This document shows positions 43,194 to 52,222 of a stretch of 64,000 bases of DNA, in pieces. Made by a program: the position numbers and the translations under genes. The stretch lies in assembly GCA_900768185.1 (NCBI GenBank), contig CAAGCB010000009.1:62001-126000 (forward strand), written 5' to 3'. A model generated the notes under the pieces. It saw nothing but the letters and a program-made list of their open reading frames with translations, was not told the DNA's origin and searched no databases. Source of the DNA: Alphaproteobacteria bacterium. GTDB lineage: Bacteria; Pseudomonadota; Alphaproteobacteria; CAAGCB01; CAG-977. Numbering within the stretch: position 1 is the stretch's first letter; every line of letters begins with the position of its first letter.

Positions 43194-46118
43194 ATGACTT
43201 TTACGCTAAAAAACACACCTTTTTTATCTCAAGACGATGATTTATACCGCGATTGGATACAATCGACGGGCGATTTTGATCCAAAAACGGCAAATCTGTT
43301 CGGTAAAGAAGAAAAAGCCGACGCTTTCGCGCGGGCTTGGCTGGGACGGTTCAAAGGCGTTTCCCCGCATTTGACCCGTCTGTTTTTCGCCGAACGGGAT
43401 TTCGCCGCCTGCGTGTTCGAATCGGGCGCGCCCGCCGCCTTTTCCGAATTGCTGAAAAGCGTTTGCCCGCGTCTGTATGAATCGACGGACATCGAAGCGA
43501 CCGGACGGGAATTGCGGCGGTTGAAACGGCGTGGCGCGCTGGCGATCGCGATGGCGGATCTGGCGGGAGAATGGAATTTGGGTCAAGTTACCCGCGCGCT
43601 TTCCGTACTGGCGGATTCCTGTCTGCGCATTGCGACCGCCGTCGTTTTGCGGGGGTGCGCCGCAAAGGGGGAATTGACTTTGACGGATAAGGAAAATCCC
43701 GAAAAGGGGTGCGGCTTTTTCATCGTCGCGATGGGCAAGCTGGGCGCGCGGGAACTGAATTATTCGTCCGACGTTGATTTGATTATGCTTTACGACGCCG
43801 ATAAAGCCCCTTATGCGGGCAAAAAGGATATCGGATCTTTTTTTGTGCGCGTCGCACGCGATATCGTTTCCCTGATAGATGATAAAACGGCGTCCGGATA
43901 TGTTTTTCGCGTCGATTTGCGTTTGCGTCCCGATCCCGGATCGACGCCCGTCGCCCTGTCGACGCAGGCGGCGGCGTGCTATTACGAAAGCTTCGCTCAA
44001 AATTGGGAACGCGCCGCGTTCATCAAAGCGCGCGTCGTCGCGGGGGACAAAGCGGCGGGAACGTTTTTTTTAAAGGAAATCAAACCGTTTGTCTGGCGGC
44101 GCACGACCGATTTTTACGCGTTGAAGCAAATCGGCGATATCAAGCGGTCGTTGGGCGCGCGCAGTTCCGAAACGCCCGACAAAGCCGGTTTTAATATCAA
44201 ACTGGGGCAGGGGGGAATCCGCGAAATCGAATTTTTCACCCAGCTGCAACAGTTGTTGTGGGGCGGGCGCGATCCGAAATTGCGGGCAAGGTCGACGGTC
44301 GTCGCTTTGAACGCCTTGGTCAAAAAGGGCTGGGTGAGCGCGAAAGACAGGGACGATTTGGTCGCCGCTTATGATTTTCTGCGCACGCTGGAACACCGTT
44401 TGCAAATGACGGACGACCGTCAGACGCAAACTTTGCCGACCGCGTCCGATGATCAGGCAAGGTTGGCGCGGTTCGCCGGATTTGACGACTACGGCGCGTT
44501 TTTGCGGGTTCTGGGCGCGCATTGCGCGACGGTCAGGCGCGTGTACGATTCTCTTTTTTCAGAAGAAAACCGCGGTGACGGGGACGCTTTTTCTTTCGGC
44601 GGAACGGACGTCCCGTCGCAAACCGCCGAAAAACTGCGTGAATTGGGGTTCGTCGACATTGATACCATCGGCGAAACGGTGCGCGGGTGGCTGTCGGGAC
44701 GCTATCGGGCTTTGCGGAGCGATCGCGCCCGCGAATTGATGACGGATTTGCTGCCTGTGCTGTTCACCGCGCTGGCGAAAAGCGCCGCGCCCGACGACGC
44801 TTTTTTGTCGTTTGACGAATTGTTGCGGGGACTGCCTGCGGGAGTGCAGTTGTTTTCGCTGTTCCGGTCGCGTCCGGCTTTGCTGGATTTGTTGGCGGAG
44901 CTGATTTCCGCCGTTCCCGCGCTGGCGGGCGACATGATCCGGCACGCCGATTTGTTCGATGCCGTTTTGAATCCGTCGTTTTTTCAGCCTTTCCCCGATG
45001 CGGAGGCGATGACGGCGGAAATCCGCGCTCTGCCCGAATGGGCGGAAGACGACGAAGAGGCGGCTCTGAACGCTTTGCGCCGGTTCGCGCGGGAAAAGCG
45101 TTTCCGTTGCGCGGTGCAATTCCTGCGCGGACTGATTGATCGGGACGCTTTGGCGGGACGCCTGACGGATCTGGCAACGGCGGTTTTGACCGCGCTGTGT
45201 CCCGTCGTGACGCGATCTTTTGAAAAAAAATACGGCGCGTTTGACCGCGCTGCCTTTTCCGTCGTTCTGATGGGCAAGGCGGGAAGCGGAGAAATGAGCT
45301 TTTCGTCGGATTTGGACATCTTGTTCATTTACGATGTTTTCGACGGCGACGCCGAATCCGCGGGCGGAACGTCGTCGTTGCCGGTCGGCGTCTATTACGC
45401 CCGATTGGCGCACAAGGTTGTCAACGCTTTGACCGCCAACACGGCGGACGGCGTTTTATGGGCCGTCGACATGCGGTTGCGTCCGTCGGGCAGCGCGGGA
45501 CCCGCCGCGACATCGTTCGAATCGTTCGTTCGCTATTATGAAAACGACGCTTGGACGTGGGAACTGATGGCGCTGACCAAGGCGCGCGTCGTTTCGGGCG
45601 AAAAGGAAAAAATCGACGGCGAAATCCGTAAAAATCTCCGTCGTTCACGCAATCGGGACGATCTGAAGCGCGATGTTCTTGAAATGCGGGAAAAAATCAG
45701 GGAAAACTGCCGTCCGAACGGCGTTCTCGGCGCTGTCAAATACGGGCGGGGCGGCATGGTCGACATCGAATTTTCCGCGCAATATCTGCAACTGCTGTAT
45801 GCCGAACGCTATCCTGAAATTTTGCAAAGAGCCGTCGTTCCCGTTTTGACGCAAGCGGTCGAAACCGGATTGGTCGATCGGACGGCGGGCGACGCGTTGA
45901 TACGGGCGTATCGTTTGTGGACGCTGATATCCGCGCTGTTTTCGCTGTGCGTCGAAAATCCGAAATCGGATTGGGACGATCTGTCCGATACGACAAAACA
46001 CCTGATATGCCGTTTTACGGGTGTCGAAAACGAGACGGAATTGAGGAAAAAAATCAATGAAACGGCGCAAAAAGCGGCGTCATGCCTTTTGTTCGGAAAC
46101 GGTGATCGCGCCCTTTAA
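43194..46118 (+). CDS. glnE: Bifunctional glutamine synthetase adenylyltransferase/deadenylylase
   Basis: GlnE adds and removes AMP on glutamine synthetase under PII control. The 974 residues contain two nucleotidyltransferase domains: the N-terminal (removing) one with GKLGARELNYSSDVDLIMLY near residue 180, and the C-terminal (adding) one with GKAGSGEMSFSSDLDILFIY near 690. Each has the SDxD metal site and a following helical regulatory part (QGGIREIEFFTQLQQL; GRGGMVDIEFSAQYLQL). Length is normal. Its 3' end overlaps the convergent thymidine phosphorylase-like gene by 39 bases. Confidence 0.97.
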   Translation: MTFTLKNTPFLSQDDDLYRDWIQSTGDFDPKTANLFGKEEKADAFARAWLGRFKGVSPHLTRLFFAERDFAACVFESGAPAAFSELLKSVCPRLYESTDIEATGRELRRLKRRGALAIAMADLAGEWNLGQVTRALSVLADSCLRIATAVVLRGCAAKGELTLTDKENPEKGCGFFIVAMGKLGARELNYSSDVDLIMLYDADKAPYAGKKDIGSFFVRVARDIVSLIDDKTASGYVFRVDLRLRPDPGSTPVALSTQAAACYYESFAQNWERAAFIKARVVAGDKAAGTFFLKEIKPFVWRRTTDFYALKQIGDIKRSLGARSSETPDKAGFNIKLGQGGIREIEFFTQLQQLLWGGRDPKLRARSTVVALNALVKKGWVSAKDRDDLVAAYDFLRTLEHRLQMTDDRQTQTLPTASDDQARLARFAGFDDYGAFLRVLGAHCATVRRVYDSLFSEENRGDGDAFSFGGTDVPSQTAEKLRELGFVDIDTIGETVRGWLSGRYRALRSDRARELMTDLLPVLFTALAKSAAPDDAFLSFDELLRGLPAGVQLFSLFRSRPALLDLLAELISAVPALAGDMIRHADLFDAVLNPSFFQPFPDAEAMTAEIRALPEWAEDDEEAALNALRRFAREKRFRCAVQFLRGLIDRDALAGRLTDLATAVLTALCPVVTRSFEKKYGAFDRAAFSVVLMGKAGSGEMSFSSDLDILFIYDVFDGDAESAGGTSSLPVGVYYARLAHKVVNALTANTADGVLWAVDMRLRPSGSAGPAATSFESFVRYYENDAWTWELMALTKARVVSGEKEKIDGEIRKNLRRSRNRDDLKRDVLEMREKIRENCRPNGVLGAVKYGRGGMVDIEFSAQYLQLLYAERYPEILQRAVVPVLTQAVETGLVDRTAGDALIRAYRLWTLISALFSLCVENPKSDWDDLSDTTKHLICRFTGVENETELRKKINETAQKAASCLLFGNGDRAL

Positions 46119-47366
46119 GTGAACCGCCGCCAGTTCGGCGGTCTGCGCGTCTTCCGCGTGGACGAAAGCCAGCGGCACGCGTCCCGAAACGTACATGCCG
46201 GGACGGCACATGTTGCTGTATCCCGCCGCGTAGTCGATACGCTGTTCCTGATGCATGCGCCCCGCGCCCATTTCCAAAACAGCCAAACCGATCCAGCGCA
46301 TGTTCATTTTGGAAACGTAACCTTCCCTGTCGGGGTAGACGGGCTTGATCACGGGGGCGGTTTGTAAAAACGGCGCGGGGTTTGTCAGAAAATTCGGCGA
46401 CACGCCCTGTTCATACAGCATGCGTCCGAACCGTTCCGCCGCCTGTCCCGATTCCAGCGCGCGAACGATTTTTTCAGCCGCCTGTTCGGGCGTTTCGACA
46501 ATCTTGTTTTGCAACAGGACGGGCGTGCACAAATCAATCGTCTGTTGATGCAGTTCGGCGTCGCGGGGACCCGCGCCCGTCAAATACGCCCAAGCTTCGT
46601 ACACTTCCAGCGCGGTGCCTATATTTTGTCCGACAACGTGATCCATGTTCGAAAAGACGATGTTCGCGTCAATCCCGAACGTGGGGGCGCATTCCGTAAT
46701 GCGGCGCGCGCAGTCCCGCGCTTCGGCTTCCGTCGGCGTGAACGAACCGCTGCCGACTTTGATGTCGACCGTCAGCTTTTTGACGCCCGCGGAGATCTGC
46801 TTCACCAACAGCGCCATAATCATCAAAGGAATGCTGCTGACCGTCGCCGTCACGTCGCGAATCGACTGTATGCGCGCGTCGGCGGGGGCGATTTGTTCCG
46901 TCGGCGTCATAAAAGCGCAGCCGCTTTCGCGCAAAGTCTTTTTAAAACGCGCCAAAGTCGGGCGCGATGCAAAGCCCAAAATACTGTCCAGCTTGTCCAG
47001 CGTGCCGCCCGCGTGATACTGCATGCGTTCGCAAATCATGGGAACGTACACGCCGCACGCCGCCAGCATCGGCGCGGCGATGATTTCGGATTTGTCCCCG
47101 ACGCCTGGCATCGTGTACACCGACGCGACGGGACCGTTCAAATCGACGCTGTCCCAGTTCAGGATAATTCCCGTTTCAACGATCGCATTGACGAAAGCGG
47201 TCAGTTCGCCGTTGTCCAGACCGTTGATCAGCGCCGCCATCAATAATGCGGAGATCTGCCCGTCCGAAATCGACCAGTCGTCTATGCCCTGAACGAACTC
47301 GTCAATTTCCTGTCCGGTCAGCGTCTGACCGTCGCGTTTTTTGCAAATGATGTCCTGCGGCAACAT
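46080..47366 (-). CDS. Divergent thymidine phosphorylase paralogue lacking phosphate-site residues
   Basis: This 428-residue protein aligns without gaps to the canonical DeoA encoded at 48693-50012 through at least residue 190. Key positions differ: Lys83 is Val, Ser85 Thr, Thr86 Met, Gly87 Pro, Ser94 Glu, Ser112 Cys and Ser185 Ala, while Arg170, Lys189 and GGTLDKLDSI remain. In E. coli the equivalents of K83, S85, S94 and S112 hold phosphate, and S185 helps bind the base. I infer a changed or lost phosphorolytic activity. It starts MLPQDIICKKRDGQTLTG at 47366; a terminator separates it from deoB. Confidence 0.82.
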   Translation of the reverse strand: MLPQDIICKKRDGQTLTGQEIDEFVQGIDDWSISDGQISALLMAALINGLDNGELTAFVNAIVETGIILNWDSVDLNGPVASVYTMPGVGDKSEIIAAPMLAACGVYVPMICERMQYHAGGTLDKLDSILGFASRPTLARFKKTLRESGCAFMTPTEQIAPADARIQSIRDVTATVSSIPLMIMALLVKQISAGVKKLTVDIKVGSGSFTPTEAEARDCARRITECAPTFGIDANIVFSNMDHVVGQNIGTALEVYEAWAYLTGAGPRDAELHQQTIDLCTPVLLQNKIVETPEQAAEKIVRALESGQAAERFGRMLYEQGVSPNFLTNPAPFLQTAPVIKPVYPDREGYVSKMNMRWIGLAVLEMGAGRMHQEQRIDYAAGYSNMCRPGMYVSGRVPLAFVHAEDAQTAELAAVHLKGAITVSEQKA

Positions 47367-47380
47367 GGAAAAAAACCTTT

Positions 47381-47427
47381 GAAAAAAAAAGACGCAAAGG
47401 GCATTCCGTCGGGAACGCCCTTTGCGT
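47381..47427 (-). terminator. Terminator after deoB
   Basis: On the minus strand ACGCAAAGGGC pairs with GCCCTTTGCGT (inner TTCCC/GGGAA-type pairs continue the stem) and is followed by about ten T. It starts 5 bases after the deoB stop and separates the salvage operon from the divergent paralogue. Confidence 0.9.
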
Positions 47428-47431
47428 GAAA

Positions 47432-48667
47432 TTACTTGTTCAAAAACGATTTGCCGTTTTCGAACGGTTCCAACCCGAAGTATTCGGCAATCGTCTGTCC
47501 GATGTCGGAATAGGTTTCGCGGCGTCCCAGATAACGGGGTTCGATGCCTTTTCCGAACATGATGACAGGGACGTGTTCGCGGGTGTGGTCGGAACCTTTG
47601 AACGTCGGATCGCAACCGTGGTCGGCGGTGATGAAATAGATGTCGCCTTCCTTCATTTCCGCGAACAGTTCGGGCAAACGGCTGTCAAAGTATTCCAATC
47701 CCGACGCGTATCCCGACACGTTGCGGCGATGACCCCAGTCCATATCGAAGTTCACGAAGTTCGGGAAGATAATCGAATTGTCGGGGGCGGTTTTGATTTG
47801 TTCCAGCGTTACGTCGAACAGCTGTTCCAAACCGACGGCGGGCAAAGCTTTGGTAATGCCCTGCGCGGCAAAGATGTCGCTGATTTTGCCGATTGAAATC
47901 ACGTTTCCGCCGGCGGCTTTCATCTTGTCCAAAACGGTCGGAGCAGGGGGCAGGACGGAATAGTCGTGACGACCGCCCGTGCGTTTGAACGTGTCCTTTG
48001 TTTCGCCGTCGAACGGACGGGCGATGACGCGCGCGATAACGCCGTTTTCGGTGCGTTCGTTCAGCAAATCGCGGGCGATGTGGCAGATTTCGTACAGCCG
48101 TTCCAGCCCGAAGTGTTTTTCATGGGCGCAAATCTGGAAAACGCTGTCCGCCGACGTGTACACAATCGGCATGCCCGTTTTGATGCTTTCTTCGCCCAGT
48201 TCTTCCAAAATCACGGTGCCCGAAGCCGCTTTGTTGCCCAAAACGCCTTTCAAGTTCGCGCGTTTGCAGAATTCGTCAATCAAATCCAGCGGAAAGCTGG
48301 GGTATTCGGCGGGGAAATAGCCCCACTTGAACGTGACGGGAACGCCCGCCATTTCCCAGTGACCGGACGTCGTGTCCTTGCCTTTGCTGACTTCTTTGGA
48401 ATAGCCGTAGGCGGCGGTGATTTCGGAAACGGGAATCTGCATGTTCGGCGCGTATTCACCGTTGCATTGTTTGTAGAGTTCGCCCAGTCCCAACTTGCAC
48501 AAATTCGGCAGTTTCAAAGGTCCCGTGCGTCCGTTTTCGGCTTTGCCTTCGGCGCAGGCTTTGGCGATGTGACCCAGCGTGTCCGCGCCGACGTCGCCGA
48601 ACTTGTCGGCATCGGGGGCTTCGCCGCACCCGAAGGAATCCATCATCAGAATAATTGCCCGTTTCAT
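47432..48667 (-). CDS. deoB: Phosphopentomutase
   Basis: DeoB converts (deoxy)ribose-1-phosphate to the 5-phosphate. The 411 residues show the alkaline-phosphatase-like metal site: MMDSFGCGEAPDADKFGDVG at the N-terminus, DTTSGHWEMAG with the phosphorylated threonine, TADHGCDPT and SDHTREHVPV. It follows deoA by 25 bases and is the last gene before the terminator. AGGTG precedes the ATG. Confidence 0.96.
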   Translation of the reverse strand: MKRAIILMMDSFGCGEAPDADKFGDVGADTLGHIAKACAEGKAENGRTGPLKLPNLCKLGLGELYKQCNGEYAPNMQIPVSEITAAYGYSKEVSKGKDTTSGHWEMAGVPVTFKWGYFPAEYPSFPLDLIDEFCKRANLKGVLGNKAASGTVILEELGEESIKTGMPIVYTSADSVFQICAHEKHFGLERLYEICHIARDLLNERTENGVIARVIARPFDGETKDTFKRTGGRHDYSVLPPAPTVLDKMKAAGGNVISIGKISDIFAAQGITKALPAVGLEQLFDVTLEQIKTAPDNSIIFPNFVNFDMDWGHRRNVSGYASGLEYFDSRLPELFAEMKEGDIYFITADHGCDPTFKGSDHTREHVPVIMFGKGIEPRYLGRRETYSDIGQTIAEYFGLEPFENGKSFLNK

Positions 48668-48692
48668 CGTTTTTCACCTCATCGTTAAAAAA

Positions 48693-50012
48693 TTAAATCG
48701 TAACCGTTTCCCGAACAACCGGTCGCAAAACCGGTTTGTTCCCGCCGATTTTAACGGCTTCCCGAAGCATTCTTTCGGCTTCGGCAAAACTTTCTTCGCT
48801 TTGCGCGTGAATGACCGCCAGCGGCGTTTGAGAATCGACCCGATCGCCGATTTGCACGAAGTCCGAAAAGCCGACCGAATAATCGATACGCTGATCCGCC
48901 GTGCGCCGTTGTCCGCCCAGCACCAGAACGGACGCGCCGATTTTACGCGTATCCGTCGATTCGACATAGCCGCTTTCCGTCGCGAAAACGGGACGGACGA
49001 TTGACGACCGAGGCAGATATTCCGTCGGTTTTTCGATCAAATCGACCGGTCCGCCCAGCGCGGCGACCATCTTCGCAAATTTTTCCGCCGCTTTGCCCGA
49101 ATCGAGCGCGCGCGCGATTTTCAGTTCGGCTTCTTCGCGATTCGCCGCCAGTCCGGACAGCAACAAAGCCTCGACCCCCAGCGCGGCGACCGCTTCGCCC
49201 AGCCGCGGATTGCGCCTTTCCCCTTTCAGATAGGCGATCGCTTCGTCGATTTCAACCGCCGAACCGACCGATTCGCCCATGACCTGATTCATGTCGGTGA
49301 TCAGCGCACGCGTCGGCAAGCCCGCTTTTTCGGCGACGGAAACCAGCTCGCGCGCCAATTCCCGCGCGTCATCAATGTCGCGCATAAACGCGCCGTTGCC
49401 GCATTTGATGTCCATGACCAGCGCGTTGTCGCCGACGCAAAGTTTTTTCGATAAAATGGACGCCGTAATCAAGGGGATCGATTCGACCGTTCCCGTCACG
49501 TCGCGCACCGCGTACAGGCGTTTGTCGGCGGGAGCCAGATCGCCCGTCTGTCCGATGATGGCGCAACCGGCGGCGGCGACGGTGTCGTACAGCTTTTCCA
49601 AAGACGGCAGGGAAGTATAGCCCGGAATCGAATCCAGTTTGTCCAGCGTTCCCCCCGTATGCCCCAATCCGCGTCCCGAAACCATCGGAACATAGCCGCC
49701 GCAGGCGGCGAGAACGGGCGCCAGAACGACGCTGACTTTGTCGCCGACGCCGCCCGTCGAGTTCTTATCCAAAACGGGACCGTCCAAATGTCGGGCGGTC
49801 CAGTCCATTTTTTCGCCGGAATCCGTCATCGCTTTTGTCAGCGCCGCAGTTTCGGCGTCGGTCATGCCGCGCAGGGTCACCGCCATCGCGAACGCGGCGA
49901 TCTGACATTCCGAAACGGACCAGTCGGCGACTCCTTTGATAAAGAAATCGATTTCCTCTCCGCTCAGCCGCTGTCCGTCGCGTTTGTGACGAATGACCTC
50001 CTGCGCCAGCAT
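48693..50012 (-). CDS. deoA: Thymidine phosphorylase
   Basis: DeoA splits thymidine and deoxyuridine with phosphate into base and deoxyribose-1-phosphate. The 439 residues keep all catalytic elements: LDKNSTGGVGDKVS (K83, S85), VSGRGLGHTGGTLDKLDSIP, YAVRDVTGTVESIP (R170) and ITASILSKK (S185, K189). Length matches E. coli DeoA. It lies 11 bases after deoC and 25 before deoB. It provides the reference for the divergent paralogue nearby. Confidence 0.96.
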   Translation of the reverse strand: MLAQEVIRHKRDGQRLSGEEIDFFIKGVADWSVSECQIAAFAMAVTLRGMTDAETAALTKAMTDSGEKMDWTARHLDGPVLDKNSTGGVGDKVSVVLAPVLAACGGYVPMVSGRGLGHTGGTLDKLDSIPGYTSLPSLEKLYDTVAAAGCAIIGQTGDLAPADKRLYAVRDVTGTVESIPLITASILSKKLCVGDNALVMDIKCGNGAFMRDIDDARELARELVSVAEKAGLPTRALITDMNQVMGESVGSAVEIDEAIAYLKGERRNPRLGEAVAALGVEALLLSGLAANREEAELKIARALDSGKAAEKFAKMVAALGGPVDLIEKPTEYLPRSSIVRPVFATESGYVESTDTRKIGASVLVLGGQRRTADQRIDYSVGFSDFVQIGDRVDSQTPLAVIHAQSEESFAEAERMLREAVKIGGNKPVLRPVVRETVTI

Positions 50013-50023
50013 GCGTTACGTCC

Positions 50024-50785
50024 TTAATAACCCGTGTTTTCCGCGGGCTTTGCGGCGTATCCCATCGACGCCAGCAGACTGTCGCGCAAACCGCTCGCCC
50101 CGAAACGGAACGTCATCAGTCCCGCCCATTTCGGACCCATGATTTTGTCCGCCAAAGTCAGGTAATCGGCGGCCTGTTCCGTCGTGCGGACGCCGCCGGA
50201 CGCTTTGAATCCGACCGGTTTTCCGGATTCGCGGATCACTTCCAACATGGCGTTGGCGGCTTCCAGCGTCGCGGAAACGGGGGTTTTCCCCGTGGACGTT
50301 TTGATGAAGTCGGCGCCGCATTCAATCGACAGGCGGGACGCGTCGGCAATCAACGCCGCATGGGTCAGAACGCCCGATTCAATGATGACTTTCATCACTT
50401 TGCCCTTGCAGGCTTCGCGCGTGGCGCGCAACAAAGCGGCTGCCGTTTCTTTGTCGCCGTCCATGAACGCCTTGTAGGGCAGGACGACGTCGATTTCGTC
50501 CGCACCGTCGGCTATCGCGTTTTTCGTTTCGGCGACGGTCGCGTCAACGTTCGTTCCGCCGTGCGGAAAATTCACGACGGTCGCGATGCGGACGCCCGTT
50601 CCTTCCAATTCCTTTTTGGCGGTTTTGACAAAGCGGGGCCACACGCAAACGGCGGCGGTTTTGCCGAATTCACCGTGGGCTTTGGCGCACAGGGCGACGA
50701 TTTTTTCATCGGTGTCGTCGTCGTTCAGGCTGGTCAGATCCAGCAGACCCAACGCGCGTTTCGCGATTTCTTTCATGTCCGTCAT
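50024..50785 (-). CDS. deoC: Deoxyribose-phosphate aldolase
   Basis: DeoC cleaves deoxyribose-5-phosphate into glyceraldehyde-3-phosphate and acetaldehyde by a Schiff base. The 253-residue TIM barrel has VCVWPRFV, the catalytic aspartate region ADEIDVVLPY, the Schiff-base lysine in DFIKTSTGK, and GFKASGGVRT with the helper lysine. Its start is 1 base after the stop of the purine phosphorylase, so translation is coupled. Confidence 0.96.
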   Translation of the reverse strand: MTDMKEIAKRALGLLDLTSLNDDDTDEKIVALCAKAHGEFGKTAAVCVWPRFVKTAKKELEGTGVRIATVVNFPHGGTNVDATVAETKNAIADGADEIDVVLPYKAFMDGDKETAAALLRATREACKGKVMKVIIESGVLTHAALIADASRLSIECGADFIKTSTGKTPVSATLEAANAMLEVIRESGKPVGFKASGGVRTTEQAADYLTLADKIMGPKWAGLMTFRFGASGLRDSLLASMGYAAKPAENTGY

Positions 50786-50786
50786 A

Positions 50787-51602
50787 TCAGATCTCCTTGA
50801 CGTAGCTGGTCAGAATGCGCTGCAATTTCTTGCCCGCTTCGTTCGCCTGCGCGATCGTTTCGGCGTGCGTTTGCTTGTCCGTGACCATGCCCGCGCCGTA
50901 ATTCGTGATAACGGAAACGCCGACGACTTTCATGCCGCAATGGACGCCGCACAGGGTTTCGGAAACGGTGGACATGCCGACGGCGTCCGCACCCAGAATG
51001 CGGAACATTCTGATTTCGGCGGGTGTTTCAAAGTTCGGACCCGATGTCATCAGATAAACGCCCGAACGCAGGTTGATGCCTTCTTTTTCGGCGGTTTCGA
51101 CCAGCTTGCGGCGCAGTTCGACGTCATAGGCGTAGGTCATGTCCGGGAAACGGGGACCGACGGTGTCGTCGTTCGGTCCGATCAGGGGATTGCACCCCGA
51201 CAGGTTGATATGGTCGGAAATGATCATCAGACTGCCGGGACCCATGTCGATATTCAGGGAACCCGCGGCGTTCGTCAGAATTAACGTTTCGATGCCCAGC
51301 TTTTTATAAGAACGGATAACCAGCGCCAATGCCGCGGGGGAATGTCCTTCGTAATAATGGACGCGTCCCTGCATGCACAAAACGTCGACGCCGTTCAATT
51401 TACCGACGACCAGACGCCCCGCGTGACCGGAAACGGTGGAACGGGGAAATCCATCGATCTCTTCATAAGGAATGACGACGGGGTTTTCGATGGATTCGGC
51501 GATGCCGCCCAGACCGCTGCCCAGAATGATTCCGATTTTAGGTTTGCGATCGCCGATTTTGGCTTTGATCTGTTCGGCGACTTGGTTGATGGTTTCTTTC
51601 AT
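50787..51602 (-). CDS. punA: Purine nucleoside phosphorylase (trimeric type)
   Basis: This enzyme converts inosine/guanosine-type nucleosides with phosphate to base and ribose-1-phosphate. The 271 residues fit the low-molecular-mass trimeric family: IILGSGLGG, VSGHAGRLVVG, HYYEGHSPAALALVIRS, LTNAAGSLN and ADAVGMSTVSETL, with the purine-site asparagine in VITNYGAGM. It is the second gene of the operon, 26 bases after cdd. Gene names punA or deoD are both used for this class. Confidence 0.94.
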   Translation of the reverse strand: MKETINQVAEQIKAKIGDRKPKIGIILGSGLGGIAESIENPVVIPYEEIDGFPRSTVSGHAGRLVVGKLNGVDVLCMQGRVHYYEGHSPAALALVIRSYKKLGIETLILTNAAGSLNIDMGPGSLMIISDHINLSGCNPLIGPNDDTVGPRFPDMTYAYDVELRRKLVETAEKEGINLRSGVYLMTSGPNFETPAEIRMFRILGADAVGMSTVSETLCGVHCGMKVVGVSVITNYGAGMVTDKQTHAETIAQANEAGKKLQRILTSYVKEI

Positions 51603-51628
51603 GGATTCCTCTGTTTAGATGTCCCGAT

Positions 51629-52030
51629 TTAGCGTTGAAGATTTTCCGGACCGAACGAAACCGGTAAAAGTTCGTCCAGAGTCATGGTTGTGCGAACACC
51701 GTTTCTGTCGCAAATGTGAACGGGCGTGTCGGGCGCGGCGAATTCCCGGATTCGCTGGCGGCATGCACCGCACGGCGAAGTCGGTTTTTCACCGTCACCC
51801 ATCACGACCATTTCGGAAATAACCGTGTCCCCGCCCAAAATCATGGCGGAAATAGCGCCTTGTTCGGCGCAGGATCCGACGGGGTAGGACGCGTTTTCGA
51901 CATTGCAGCCGGCATACAGCCTGCCGCTTTGCGCTTTGATTACCGCGCCGACGCGAAAGTTGGAATAAGGGGCGTACGCCCGATCCATCGCGTCGCGCGC
52001 CATTTGCAACATCGTATTCAAAGTGTTCAT
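51629..52030 (-). CDS. cdd: Cytidine deaminase
   Basis: Cdd turns cytidine into uridine. The 133-residue protein is the small tetrameric type with AYAPYSNFRVGA, the zinc ligand and proton-shuttle glutamate in GSCAEQGAI, and PCGACRQR with the other two cysteines. The start at 52030 has AAGGTGG upstream; the frame extends ten more codons across the repeated TTAAA sequence. It leads the operon cdd-punA-deoC-deoA-deoB. Confidence 0.96.
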   Translation of the reverse strand: MNTLNTMLQMARDAMDRAYAPYSNFRVGAVIKAQSGRLYAGCNVENASYPVGSCAEQGAISAMILGGDTVISEMVVMGDGEKPTSPCGACRQRIREFAAPDTPVHICDRNGVRTTMTLDELLPVSFGPENLQR

Positions 52031-52043
52031 GTCAGCCACCTTT

Positions 52044-52065
52044 TTAAGTGTTTTAAGCACTTTAA
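52044..52065. promoter_or_regulatory. Possible operator upstream of cdd
   Basis: TTAAGTG and CACTTTAA form an imperfect palindrome around TTTTAAG; on the minus strand TTAAA recurs with a 9-base period. It lies 14 bases before the cdd start, where a nucleoside-responsive repressor could bind. The promoter itself is unclear (TTGACG at about 52090 is one candidate -35). Confidence 0.35.
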
Positions 52066-52153
52066 GATACAGGTCAAACTTTCGTCAAGTCATAAAAATT
52101 TCGCGTCCGCGTTTTTGCGCGCGGGGCGGATTTGACAAATATGAAAAATAATG

Positions 52154-52182
52154 TTGGTTTTAAGGCGCGCGTAACGTATAAC
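52154..52182 (+). promoter_or_regulatory. Promoter of upp
   Basis: TTGGTT (52154-52159) and TATAAC (52177-52182) have a 17-base spacer, about 40 bases before the upp start. Confidence 0.6.
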
Positions 52183-52222
52183 TCTTATGTAGAACTTTTA
52201 TGATTTTATCGAGGATACTTTT

